From the NCBI GenBank assembly GCA_023249305.1, contig JAHFCU010000027.1, positions 1 to 34,462 on the forward strand: a DNA stretch of 34,462 nucleotides. The letters run 5' to 3'. Positions 1 through 9,451 of the stretch are shown piece by piece. The DNA comes from Gemmatimonadota bacterium. Lineage in GTDB: Bacteria > Gemmatimonadota > Gemmatimonadetes > Gemmatimonadales > Gemmatimonadaceae. The position numbers and the translations under genes were made by a program. Below the pieces are notes generated by a model, which saw only the letters and a list, made by a program, of their open reading frames with translations, did not search any database and was not told the origin of the DNA. Every line of letters begins with the position of its first letter. Position 1 is the first letter of the stretch.

Positions 1-2210
1 ATCTCGTGAAGAGTGAAGACGGCGGCGCGACGTTCACCGAGGAACCCACGTCACCGACGTATGACGTCGGCCTCAAGACCGACCATCACGCCGTGCGTGT
101 TGATCCCGCCAACCCCTCACACATCTACGTCGCCGGCGACGGCGGGCTGCACGAGAGCTTCGACATGGGCAAGACGTTCATCCGGCTGAACAACATTCCC
201 ATCGGCCAGGTCTACAAGATTGCCGTCGACGACCGCGACCCGTACTGGATCTACGCGGGCTTTCAGGACAATCACTCGTTCATGGGACCCAGCGCCACGC
301 GACACTGGCTCGGCATCCTCAATCAGGATTGGGCCGAGATCGGCTTCAGCGACGGCACTGGCAAAGCCGTCGATGTCAAAGACGGGCGCAAGGTCTACTC
401 GTCGTCGAGCGGCGGCAATCTCTCGCTCGTCGATCCGGTCACCGGTGACGTCATGGGCATCACGCCGCGCGCGCCCAACGGCGAGCCGCCGTATCGCTTC
501 GACTGGGACGCGCCGACCGTCGCCTCCAAGCACACGCCCGGCACCGTCTACCTCGGCGGCAATCGCCTGTTCATGTCCAAGGACTACGGCTCGTCGTGGA
601 CTCGAACACCCGACCTCACGCGCAACATCAACCGCGACACGCTCGACATGATGGGCGTGAAGAATCGCGACATTCGTCTCTCGCGCAACGACGGCGACGC
701 CATCAGCGAGATCACCAGCATCGCCGAATCACCGATTGATCCCAAGGTTCTCTGGGTCGGCACCGACGACGGCAACGTGCAGGTCAGCACCGACGGCGGC
801 GCGACGTGGAAGGAAGTGAGCGCCAGCATCACGGGCGCACCCAACGGCGCATACATCGGCGAGATCGTCGCCTCCGCCGCATCGAAGGGCACGGCGTACG
901 TCGTCATCGATGCGCATCGCGACGGAGACTTCGCGCCGTACCTCGTGCGCACCACCGATTTCGGCAAGACATGGAGCGCCGTCACGTCGGGCCTCCCCAA
1001 GGACGACGCCTCCATTCGCGGCCTCGCGGAATACCCCGGCCGCGCCAACGTCCTCTTCGCCGGCACCGAGCGCGCGCTCTTCGTCACGCACGACAGCGGC
1101 GCGCACTGGGTACAGCTCAAGGCCAACCTCCCCACCACGCGCTACGACGACATTCTCATTCATCCGCGCACCAAGGACCTCGTCCTCGGCACGCACGGAC
1201 GAAGCATCTGGGTGCTCGACGACGCGTCGCCGATCGCCGAGTGGACGCCGGCCATCGCCGCCAAGCGCGCGTATCTCTTCGCGGTGCCGCGCGCCACGCT
1301 GACGCTGTACTGGGAAGATGTTTCCAACATGGCGCACTACTTCTACGCGGCGGAGAATCCCGCCGAGGGCGCCGCGTTTACGTATCATCTCGCCCAGCCC
1401 GCGCAGAAGGTGCGGCTGCTCGTGACCAACGCCGCCGGCAAGACGGTGCGTGAGATCGCGGGGCCAACGGAGGCAAACCTCCTGCAGCGCGTGCAATGGG
1501 ATCTGCGCTTCGCGCTCCCCACGGGCGCCGCACGGCTCGGTGGCGGTGGAGGCGGTGAGGAAGGCGGCGGTGGCGGAGGCCCGGGCGCGCAGCGGGCGGG
1601 CATCGTGCAGCTCCCGGTTCCCGCCCACGACATCGCCGCGCGCGGCCCGATGGTTGCGCCTGGCATGTTCAAGGTCGCACTCGAAGTTGACGGCGTGGTG
1701 GTGGAGTCGCGCCCGTTTGAAGTGCGTGCCGATCCGGCGGCAAACGTCAAGCTCGCCGACCACAAGGCGCGCGAAGCGTTCGTTGTTGACGTCATGACTC
1801 GCATGGCGGACGTGGATTCGCTCGCTGCGCGCATCAGCGCCAAACGCGCCGCATCCAGCGGAGCCGACGCCGAGCGGTTGCAGACGCTCGAGCAGCGGCT
1901 CGTCGGTGGCCGCGCACCGGGTGTTGGCGGCGCGGGTGGCGGCGGCGCCGGTGGCGGCGGCTTCGGCCGCGGCGGACCGCAGGCCGTGCGTCAGCGGTTG
2001 GGCGGCCTGCTCACGGTCTATCTGAGTTCCGGCGCGCGCACCGGTACCGTCTCACCGCCCACCGGCGCGATGCGCGCAACCTTCACCGAGGCCAAGGACG
2101 AACTCGCGAAGCTGCAACGCGAGTTCACCGGTGATGTGCCGCCCGCGAAGACCGGCAAGGCGGCGAAAACATCGAAGCCGGCGACAGCGCCGGCCTCGGT
2201 GCGGCGCTAG
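1..2210 (+). CDS. Secreted BNR/VPS10 (sortilin-like) repeat protein, 5'-truncated
   Basis: The frame is open at the window edge, and the first in-frame GTG (position 6) falls inside an Asp-box motif (S-x-D-G-G-x-T-F), so the true start lies upstream. About 735 residues are present. At least four more Asp-box (BNR) motifs follow: SKDYGSSW, STDGGATW, TTDFGKTW and THDSGAHW, in the first 380 residues, which marks a beta-propeller of the VPS10/sialidase type. A non-propeller C-terminal part (from about residue 410) has an Ig/FlgD-like stretch, then two glycine-rich low-complexity segments near residues 515-530 and 640-660. Such proteins are large, exported and expanded in Gemmatimonadota and Acidobacteriota; they are often annotated as glycosyl hydrolases, but I see no catalytic motif. 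A role in binding or processing of extracellular polymer is a guess. The stop TAG sits inside a 23-bp tandem duplication. Confidence 0.85.
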   Translation, partial: LVKSEDGGATFTEEPTSPTYDVGLKTDHHAVRVDPANPSHIYVAGDGGLHESFDMGKTFIRLNNIPIGQVYKIAVDDRDPYWIYAGFQDNHSFMGPSATRHWLGILNQDWAEIGFSDGTGKAVDVKDGRKVYSSSSGGNLSLVDPVTGDVMGITPRAPNGEPPYRFDWDAPTVASKHTPGTVYLGGNRLFMSKDYGSSWTRTPDLTRNINRDTLDMMGVKNRDIRLSRNDGDAISEITSIAESPIDPKVLWVGTDDGNVQVSTDGGATWKEVSASITGAPNGAYIGEIVASAASKGTAYVVIDAHRDGDFAPYLVRTTDFGKTWSAVTSGLPKDDASIRGLAEYPGRANVLFAGTERALFVTHDSGAHWVQLKANLPTTRYDDILIHPRTKDLVLGTHGRSIWVLDDASPIAEWTPAIAAKRAYLFAVPRATLTLYWEDVSNMAHYFYAAENPAEGAAFTYHLAQPAQKVRLLVTNAAGKTVREIAGPTEANLLQRVQWDLRFALPTGAARLGGGGGGEEGGGGGGPGAQRAGIVQLPVPAHDIAARGPMVAPGMFKVALEVDGVVVESRPFEVRADPAANVKLADHKAREAFVVDVMTRMADVDSLAARISAKRAASSGADAERLQTLEQRLVGGRAPGVGGAGGGGAGGGGFGRGGPQAVRQRLGGLLTVYLSSGARTGTVSPPTGAMRATFTEAKDELAKLQREFTGDVPPAKTGKAAKTSKPATAPASVRR

Positions 2211-2242
2211 CGTCGGCCTCGGTGCGGCGCTAGCGTCGCACC
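2191..2242. repeat. 23-bp tandem duplication with inverted repeat between convergent genes
   Basis: Positions 2191-2213 and 2214-2236 are near-exact copies of one 23-bp unit beginning CGGCCTCGGTGCGGCGCTAG; the first copy holds the stop codon of the upstream gene. The second copy forms a hairpin with the following bases: GGTGCG (2221-2226) pairs with CGCACC (2237-2242). It lies in the 35-bp space between convergent stops and may act as a weak bidirectional terminator; there is no T-tract. Confidence 0.6.
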
Positions 2243-2245
2243 GCG

Positions 2246-5200
2246 CTAGCGATCGCCATCTGCATCGAGCGTTTCGCGCACCTTTCGAATCAGCGCGTCC
2301 CGCCCGAAGGGCTTCTGAATGAAATGCACGCCGGAGTCGAGCACGCCGCGGTGCGCGATGACGTCGGCCGTGTACCCCGACATGAACAACCGCTTGAGGC
2401 TCGGGTACAGCGCGAGCAGCTGCTTGGCGAGGTCGCGCCCGTTCATTTCGGGCATCACGACGTCGGTCATCAGCAGATGGATGTCACCCGCGTGCTCCTC
2501 GGCGATGCGCATCGCCTCGCCGGGCGTGCGCGCGCGCAGGACGCGATACCCCTGCCGTTCGAGCATTCGCGCCGTCAGCGCGAGGATGCCCGGCTCGTCC
2601 TCCGCGAGCAGGATCGTCTCCTTGCCGCGGGGGACGGCACGCGCTGCTTCCGCCGCGCCCGAGCTCAGCTCCTTGCCTGCGTAGCGCGGCAGATACACGC
2701 TGAACGTCGTGCCGATCGACGGTTTGCTCGCCACTTCAATGAATCCGTTGTTCTGGCGGACGATGCCCCACACGGTCGCAAGGCCGAGTCCGGTTCCCTT
2801 GCCCATCGATTTCGTCGTGTAGAACGGCTCAAACAGATGCGACAGGGTCTCGTCGCTCATTCCCGAGCCGTCGTCGCTCACCGTGAGCAGCACATAGTCG
2901 CCCGCGGGCACCTCGGGATGGGCGGCAAGATCGATGGCCGCCAAGCTGCGATGCGACGTCTCAATCCTCAGCCGGCCGGTGCCGGTGATCGCGTCGCGCG
3001 CGTTCACGCAGAGGTTCGCCAGAATCTGGTCCACCTGCGACGGATCAATCTTCACCGGCCAGATCTGCGCGTGGGGTTGCCACGCCAGCGCAATGTCCTC
3101 GCCGATGAGACGCTGCAGCATCTTGAGCATGCCGCCCACCGTCGTGTTCAGGTCGAGCACCTGCGGCGCCACCGTCTGCTTGCGCGCAAAGGCCAGCAGC
3201 TGGCGCGTCAGCTCCACGGAGCGCACCGCCGCGCGGCGCACCTCATCCAGGTCCTCCCGCAGCGGATCGCCGGCCTCCACCTGCTCGAGCGCGAGGTCCA
3301 CATTGCCGAGGATGACGCCGAGCATGTTGTTGAAATCGTGCGCCACCCCGCCGGCGAGCCGCCCCACCGACTCCATCTTCTGCGCCTGCTGCAGCTGCGC
3401 CTCCAGCGCGGCGCGGTCCGACTCCGCCTGCTTTCGCTCCGTGATATCGCGCGTGACGCCCAGCAACGCGGTCACGCCTCCGGTCGCGGCGCCCTCCGTC
3501 ACCGGCACGCTGGTCGTCTCGAGCGTACGCCGCCGTCCCTGCAGCCCGATCATGTCAAAGACGAGGTGTCGAGTCTCACCACGGAAGACGCCGTCGATCA
3601 TGTCGTCGAAGGCATCTCGGTCCTCCGCCGCCACCAGCTGTTGCACGCGCTGGCCTTGCACCTGCTCGAGCGTGGCCTGTACCAGCATCAGGCCCGCCGG
3701 ATTCATCTCCAACAGGCGTCCGTCCCGGTCCAGCAGCTTCACGCACTCCGGCTCGTTGTCGACGATCGTGCGCAGCCGCTCCTCGCTCGCGCGCAGCTTT
3801 TCCTGCGCGGCCCGTTGCTCGGTGATGTCCAGGATGGTGCCGGTCATCGCGACCACGGCGCCGTCCCGGTGCTCGAGTTCGCCCAGACCGCGCACCCAGC
3901 GCACGGCTCCGTCGTTCCGGCGGACGATGCGGTACACGTTGTCAAAGAGCACGCCGCGCCCGATCACCTCCTGCTCCAGATACGCGGCCATCCGCCCCTG
4001 ATCGTCCGGATGGATGAGCGCCAGCCAGTCGCTGATCGGATGCTCGGGCGCTTCCGCGATGCCGAAGATCCGGTTCAACACTTCCGACGACCGCCAGTGG
4101 CCCGCCACGAAATCGGCGCGGTACGAGCCGATGTTCGCCACGCGCTGCGACTCGCGGAAGAAATACTCGCTCTCGCGCAGCGCCGCCTCGCGGGCGCGCT
4201 GTTCGCTGACGTCGCGGATCACCGTGATCATCGCCGGCGCGCCATTGTACGACACCACGACGCCCTGCACTTCCACCGTCACGCGCGTGCCGTCCCCACA
4301 CACGGCGTGTCCCTCTTGCGTGGGCGTCGTCGCGCCCACGCCGCGTGCCACCGCCGCCTGCGTGCGCTCGCGCACGTAGGCTGCCTCGTCGGGCGCCGTG
4401 ATGTCGAGAATCGACTGCCCGACCAGCGCCTCCGCATTCGGCATGCGCAGCAACCTGACCACCGCCGGATTGGCGTACAGGATGCGTCCTTGCCGGTGCA
4501 GCAGCATGGGCACTGGCGACCACTCGATGAGCGTGCGATAACGCGCCTCGCTCTCCTGCAGCGCCTCCTCGGCCCGCAGTCGGTCGGTGATGTCGACGAC
4601 CGTCGTGAGAAAGTCGAGCGGGGCTCCCGTCGCGTCCCGCCGCACGCTGATATTGAGTTCGGCCCAGAGGACGGTGCCATCGTTCCGCAGGTAGCGCTTG
4701 CGGAATCGCACCAGCTCGGCCTCGCCTGTTTGCAGCTTCGCGACTTCGCGCTCGCTGAGTTCCACGTCGCCGGGGTGCGTGAGCGCCTGATACCGGACGT
4801 TGCGCAGCTCGTCAGGCGTGTACCCCAGCATGGCGCGCAGCGCCGGGTTGAAGTCAACTTCGCCGGTCAGCTTCGTGATCGACTTGCCGATTGGCGACTG
4901 GTCGAAGACCGAGCGGAACTTCTGCTCGCTCTCGCGCAGTGCCCGCTCGGTGCGCTTTCGCTCACTAATGTCGCGCGAAATGCCAAAGAGGCCCACCACG
5001 GTGCCCGCATCGTCGCGCACCGGACCCTTGGTCACGAGAAACGTGCGCGACTCACCGCTCACCAGCGTCAGCGATTCCTCCGCCGTCTGTGTCACACCCG
5101 ATCGCATCACCGCCGCGTCGCGCTCCATGAGCCAGCGCGCATGTTCAGGCGCAAAGAACGCCGAATCGTCAAAGCCGACAACCTCCGTCCGGGACTTCCC

Positions 5201-5371
5201 CACGAGCGCGCACCCGGCGGCGTTCATGAGCAGGTACCGGCCTCGCGCGTCCTTGACGAAGACGGCGTCCGTCGTCCCCTCCGCCACGGATTCTAGGATG
5301 GCGTGACTCTGCTGCATCAAATCAGCCGCCGTCGTCGCCTCGGCCGCGTCTGGTTCATGTGTATCACGCAT
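2246..5371 (-). CDS. Hybrid sensor histidine kinase, five PAS domains plus receiver
   Basis: 1041 residues, no signal peptide and no membrane segment, so a soluble cytoplasmic sensor. Domains in order: PAS 1 (about 22-138), PAS 2 (148-268), PAS 3 (275-395), PAS 4 (402-522), PAS 5 (530-648), a short coiled linker, HisKA with phospho-accepting His678 in AGGVAHDFNNML, HATPase_c with N-box Asn786/Asn790, D-box DDGSGM at 833-838 and G2 box GKGTGLGL at 857-864, then a C-terminal receiver (918-1035) with Asp970 and Lys1020. The repeated D-I-(S/T)-(E/D)-x-(K/R/Q) ends of each PAS are clear. The attached receiver would take phosphate from His678; the signal and output partner are unknown. PAS 3 to 5 carry no obvious haem or flavin motif. 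Start ATG has a GAGG Shine-Dalgarno about 8 nt upstream. Divergent from glpF. Confidence 0.95.
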   Translation of the reverse strand: MRDTHEPDAAEATTAADLMQQSHAILESVAEGTTDAVFVKDARGRYLLMNAAGCALVGKSRTEVVGFDDSAFFAPEHARWLMERDAAVMRSGVTQTAEESLTLVSGESRTFLVTKGPVRDDAGTVVGLFGISRDISERKRTERALRESEQKFRSVFDQSPIGKSITKLTGEVDFNPALRAMLGYTPDELRNVRYQALTHPGDVELSEREVAKLQTGEAELVRFRKRYLRNDGTVLWAELNISVRRDATGAPLDFLTTVVDITDRLRAEEALQESEARYRTLIEWSPVPMLLHRQGRILYANPAVVRLLRMPNAEALVGQSILDITAPDEAAYVRERTQAAVARGVGATTPTQEGHAVCGDGTRVTVEVQGVVVSYNGAPAMITVIRDVSEQRAREAALRESEYFFRESQRVANIGSYRADFVAGHWRSSEVLNRIFGIAEAPEHPISDWLALIHPDDQGRMAAYLEQEVIGRGVLFDNVYRIVRRNDGAVRWVRGLGELEHRDGAVVAMTGTILDITEQRAAQEKLRASEERLRTIVDNEPECVKLLDRDGRLLEMNPAGLMLVQATLEQVQGQRVQQLVAAEDRDAFDDMIDGVFRGETRHLVFDMIGLQGRRRTLETTSVPVTEGAATGGVTALLGVTRDITERKQAESDRAALEAQLQQAQKMESVGRLAGGVAHDFNNMLGVILGNVDLALEQVEAGDPLREDLDEVRRAAVRSVELTRQLLAFARKQTVAPQVLDLNTTVGGMLKMLQRLIGEDIALAWQPHAQIWPVKIDPSQVDQILANLCVNARDAITGTGRLRIETSHRSLAAIDLAAHPEVPAGDYVLLTVSDDGSGMSDETLSHLFEPFYTTKSMGKGTGLGLATVWGIVRQNNGFIEVASKPSIGTTFSVYLPRYAGKELSSGAAEAARAVPRGKETILLAEDEPGILALTARMLERQGYRVLRARTPGEAMRIAEEHAGDIHLLMTDVVMPEMNGRDLAKQLLALYPSLKRLFMSGYTADVIAHRGVLDSGVHFIQKPFGRDALIRKVRETLDADGDR

Positions 5372-5517
5372 CGGCGCGCCTCATCGACACTCGATTCGAG
5401 CCGCGTGATACCCACGCGTAGCGGCGGCGCCGCCGAGCGCGGCACAGCGGGTGGGGGGACGCGTTCGGAGAAGAAAGAGAATCCAATCGATTATTCACCT
5501 GCGGAAAAGGCAATTTC

Positions 5518-5537
5518 CCCCACGGCATGCCGCGGGG
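5518..5537. promoter_or_regulatory. 20-bp near-perfect palindrome upstream of glpF
   Basis: CCCC-A-CGGCATGCCG-C-GGGG is symmetric except for one A/C pair. It lies 77 bp before the glpF start in the 242-bp divergent region shared with the sensor kinase. It could be an operator for the glycerol genes or a transcript hairpin; no glycerol repressor gene is in the window. The rest of this divergent region shows no clear promoter to me. Confidence 0.35.
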
Positions 5538-5613
5538 CAAGACGGCGGTTCCCATCGCGGCGCGGCGCCGTGCCACGTAGATTCGCGCCTTACCACCACT
5601 GACCCGGACCCCC

Positions 5614-6342
5614 ATGTCGCCCGTCCTCGCGGAACTGCTCGGCACCATGCTCCTCGTCATCCTCGGCGACGGCGTCGTCGGCAACGTCGTGCTGAACAAG
5701 ACCAAAGGACAGAACGGGGGATGGATTGTCATCACCGCCGGATGGGCCTTCGCCGTCACCATCGCGGTCTATGCCGTCGGCAGCATCAGTGGCGCACATC
5801 TCAACCCTGCCGTCACCCTCGCGATGGCAAGCATCGGCAAGTTCCCCTGGGCCAGCGTGCCCGCATACATCGGCGCACAGGTCATTGGCGGCGTCATTGG
5901 CGGCGCGGTGGTCTGGTTGGCGTATCTCCCACACTGGGCCGCGACGAGCGATCCGGCCGCCAAACTCGCCGTGTTCTGCACTGGTCCCGCCATTCGCCAC
6001 GCCGGCACGAACGTCCTTGCTGAAATCATCGGCACGTTCGTCCTCGTTCTTGCGCTGCTCGCCGTGCTTTCGCCCGCCAACTTCGTTCCCGGCTCCGATT
6101 TGTCGAAGGGCTTCAGCCCGGCGCTTGTCGGTGTCATCGTCTGGTCCATCGGCCTCTCGCTCGGTGGCACCACCGGCTACGCCATCAATCCGGCGCGCGA
6201 CCTCGGCCCGCGCATCGCGCACGCCATGCTGCCCGTGGCAGGCAAAGGCCACTCGGATTGGGGCTACGCCTGGGTGCCAGTGGTCGGCCCCATCGTCGGC
6301 GGACTCATTGCCGCGTTCGCCTATCAGGCGCTCTGGACGTAG
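5614..6342 (+). CDS. glpF: Glycerol uptake facilitator (aquaglyceroporin, MIP family)
   Basis: 242 residues, typical for the family. It carries both NPA half-helix motifs, HLNPAVT (Asn64-Ala66) and INPARD (Asn192-Ala194). Asp196 after the second NPA is characteristic of glycerol-conducting members rather than strict water channels. Six hydrophobic helices can be followed (about 5-22, 37-56, 84-103, 133-152, 168-186, 220-240). It would let glycerol diffuse across the inner membrane, where the kinase encoded 54 bp downstream traps it as glycerol 3-phosphate. The start ATG has no strong Shine-Dalgarno (only a GGA-containing stretch). A role as general polyol channel is possible. Confidence 0.93.
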   Translation: MSPVLAELLGTMLLVILGDGVVGNVVLNKTKGQNGGWIVITAGWAFAVTIAVYAVGSISGAHLNPAVTLAMASIGKFPWASVPAYIGAQVIGGVIGGAVVWLAYLPHWAATSDPAAKLAVFCTGPAIRHAGTNVLAEIIGTFVLVLALLAVLSPANFVPGSDLSKGFSPALVGVIVWSIGLSLGGTTGYAINPARDLGPRIAHAMLPVAGKGHSDWGYAWVPVVGPIVGGLIAAFAYQALWT

Positions 6343-6396
6343 CCGTTCATCTCGTCCGTCTCCCGTTTGCCGTTCTCCGTCACCCCGAGTCGCCAC

Positions 6397-7881
<1,485 letters not shown>

Positions 7882-7924
7882 GAGCCAAGACCACGCCGCG
7901 CGCGCGCCGGCGCGAGAACCCCGC

Positions 7925-8011
7925 GCCAGCGAGCGTGCCGGCGCCGTCTACGTTGCGCGTGCCAGCGGGCGTGCCGGCGCCGTCTACGTTGTGCGCGCCA
8001 GCGGGCTTCGG
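7925..8011. repeat. 36-bp tandem repeat, about 2.4 copies
   Basis: Unit 1 is 7925-7960, unit 2 is 7961-7996 and a partial third is 7997-8011. The first two differ at 3 of 36 positions; each begins GCCAGCG and contains GTGCCGGCGCCGTCTACGTT. The array lies between convergent glpK and the response regulator, and its right end encodes the last residues and stop of the latter. The GCCGGC core gives each unit a short self-complementary segment, so it may serve as a transcription end. Confidence 0.8.
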
Positions 8012-8394
8012 CTGCCTCGAGACGCCAGCTGGCTGAAGATCTTCTCCAGACGCGGCAGGTCACGCGACAGCACGACGGGCTTCAGGAAGATGCCGAGCAC
8101 ATTCCCCGCGACGAGTCGCTCGATCACCGGACGCTGATTCTCCGACGTGATAACGATGCACGCCGTGTCGGCGGTAGCGGGATCGCTGCGCAGCGCGTCC
8201 AGGACGTCAGGCCCTGACATCGACGGCAGGTGCACATCGAGCACTACGAGGTCCGGCCGCGTCGCGGCGATCAGGCGAAGTCCCTCGGGCCCGTCGGTCG
8301 CCTCGGCGACGGAACAGTCGAAGTACCGCTCGAACAGTCGGCGGTACATCAGAAGCAGAGTAGGATCGTCTTCCAACACAACGACGGATGGCAC
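7984..8394 (-). CDS. Single-domain response regulator (CheY-like)
   Basis: 136 residues from GTG 8394, chosen because GAGGAG lies 6 nt before it and the receiver fold begins at once (VPSVVVLEDDP); an in-frame start 45 bp further up lacks this. The receiver is complete: acidic pocket Glu8-Asp9-Asp10, phospho-acceptor Asp53 in LVVLDVHLPSMSGPD, Thr83, and Lys105 in FLKP. There is no output domain, so it must act through protein contact or as a phosphate relay. The C-terminal tail (about residues 125-136) is encoded by a tandem repeat and is poorly conserved-looking. No cognate kinase adjoins; the PAS kinase at 2246-5371 is the nearest. Divergent from the hemerythrin gene. Confidence 0.88.
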   Translation of the reverse strand: MPSVVVLEDDPTLLLMYRRLFERYFDCSVAEATDGPEGLRLIAATRPDLVVLDVHLPSMSGPDVLDALRSDPATADTACIVITSENQRPVIERLVAGNVLGIFLKPVVLSRDLPRLEKIFSQLASRGSRSPLARTT

Positions 8395-8425
8395 CGGGCT
8401 CTCCTCAGCGAGAATGGCCGCAGGC

Positions 8426-8447
8426 ACTGCACGGCGCACCGTGCAGT
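8426..8447. promoter_or_regulatory. Perfect 9-4-9 palindrome upstream of the response regulator
   Basis: ACTGCACGG (8426-8434) and CCGTGCAGT (8439-8447) are exact inverted copies around CGCA. It is 32-53 nt before the response-regulator start, in the 229-bp region shared with the divergent hemerythrin gene. It could be an operator or a 5'-leader hairpin. Confidence 0.4.
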
Positions 8448-8623
8448 CTACCTCTATTGTCGGCCGATTGCACGCGAATCACTACCGTCCGCCTGCACAA
8501 ACTCAAGAGATCGATCGCCGATCCCGACACTTCCGTCAGGCGACTCCGACCGAGCCCGCCGGCCGCGGGATGATGTCGTCCGCGGCAGCCAGCACTCCAC
8601 CACGACGATGTGAGGAAACTGCG

Positions 8624-9019
8624 ATGGCTTATGTTTGGGACGAATCGATGTCCACCGGCGTCGAGGAGTTGGACGACGCGCACCGGACCATCTTCAGCTG
8701 GGTGAATCAGCTCAGCGACGCGATGCGCCAGGGCAAGGGGAACGCTGAGGTGCTGCGGATTCTCGACTTCCTCGGGAACTACTCCGCGGGGCACTTCAGC
8801 AGCGAGGAAGGGTGCATGAGCCGCTACAAGTGCCCCACCGCGCTCGCCAACAAGAAGGCGCACGCGGAGTTTCTCGACTATTTCGGGAAGATGAAGGCCG
8901 AGGTGAAGGCCAATGGCACGTCAACCGCCAAGGTGCTCGAACTCCAGCAGGCGCTCGGCAACTGGGTGCGCAATCACATCATGAAGATCGACGTGTCACT
9001 CCGGCAGTGCGTGCACTAG
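8624..9019 (+). CDS. Bacteriohemerythrin family protein with one altered ligand
   Basis: 131 residues from ATG 8624 with GAGGA 7 nt upstream; upstream in-frame starts only add unrelated sequence. Hemerythrins bind O2 at a diiron site in a four-helix bundle. Expected ligands seen: His20 (DDAHRTIF), His57 and Glu61 (GHFSSEE), His80, His118 and Asp123 (WVRNHIMKID). The usual HxxxH pair on helix 3 is here N-x-x-x-H: Asn76 replaces the first His (codon AAC, read directly at 8849-8851). The preceding YP motif is KCP with Cys70. It may still bind metal with one ligand fewer, or sense oxygen, NO or redox rather than store O2. Soluble, single-domain; the divergent response regulator is its only neighbour of possible relevance. 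Its TAG stop shares the CTAG palindrome with the convergent small gene. Confidence 0.92.
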   Translation: MAYVWDESMSTGVEELDDAHRTIFSWVNQLSDAMRQGKGNAEVLRILDFLGNYSAGHFSSEEGCMSRYKCPTALANKKAHAEFLDYFGKMKAEVKANGTSTAKVLELQQALGNWVRNHIMKIDVSLRQCVH

Positions 9020-9204
9020 CCGGCGCTCTCTGAGGCGCTTTCCCCGGCCGATTCGGCCTGCTCTCCGGGCTGCGCCTCGACGTCCATTTCCGGCGATTCA
9101 CCAGCACTCGCCCGCTCGCGCTTGCGGGCGAGCTTCTCCTGCCGCTTCTGTTCGCGGGCCACTTCCTTCTGGCGTTTCTGGAAGCTGAAGTTCGGTCGGG
9201 CCAC
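9016..9204 (-). CDS. Small basic conserved protein (MARPNFSFQKRQKE type)
   Basis: 62 residues from GTG 9204, with GGAG 7 nt upstream. The N-terminal half is a highly charged Lys/Arg/Glu stretch beginning MARPNFSFQKRQKEVA; the second half is acidic (Glu/Ser/Ala). Short proteins beginning with this RPN(F/Y)SF-KRQ signature recur in several bacterial phyla as uncharacterised proteins, which is why I accept it despite its size; this is recollection, not a search. It is probably helical and could bind RNA or ribosome, but that is a guess. Its stop overlaps the hemerythrin stop by 4 bp, tail to tail. Confidence 0.7.
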   Translation of the reverse strand: MARPNFSFQKRQKEVAREQKRQEKLARKRERASAGESPEMDVEAQPGEQAESAGESASESAG

Positions 9205-9367
9205 GCGCGTGCTCCATAAGAGGTTGCCTAAAGATACCGCCGCGCACGCTCACGTGCGTGCCCGCCGAGCATGCACGTCACGCCCGAGCAGCGCGGGCGC
9301 GCTACCCCGCCGCCAACGGAACGAGGCGCCTGGGCGAATCCCCAAACGCCTCCACCGCACCATCGAG

Positions 9368-9422
9368 ATCGAACTCCGAATTCACCATCCGAATTCGGAA
9401 TCCGTGATCCCTGTCCTCAATC
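9368..9422. repeat. Dispersed intergenic repeat, copy 1
   Basis: The right 24 bp (9399-9422, containing TCCGTGATCCCTGTCCTCAA) are identical to 10072-10095. The left part is a run of degenerate (A)ATCCGAA/GAATTC words seen in similar form before the second copy. It lies downstream of the cupredoxin gene. Possibly a genome-wide intergenic element; only two copies are visible here. Confidence 0.6.
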
Positions 9423-9424
9423 CG

Positions 9425-9449
9425 CGAGCACGCGCAACGCGCGTGCTCG
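9425..9449 (-). terminator. Hairpin after the cupredoxin gene
   Basis: A perfect 11-bp stem, CGAGCACGCGC with GCGCGTGCTCG, around a 3-nt loop, 2 bp beyond the cupredoxin stop. No U-tract follows, so termination may need Rho; the hairpin would at least protect the mRNA end. Confidence 0.6.
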
Positions 9450-9451
9450 TG

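Noticed and set aside
2324..5296. 990-residue plus-strand ORF opposite the PAS kinase
   Set aside because: It is rich in Arg, His and Ala with no domain, as expected from the antisense of GC-rich coding DNA; the minus-strand kinase is unambiguous.
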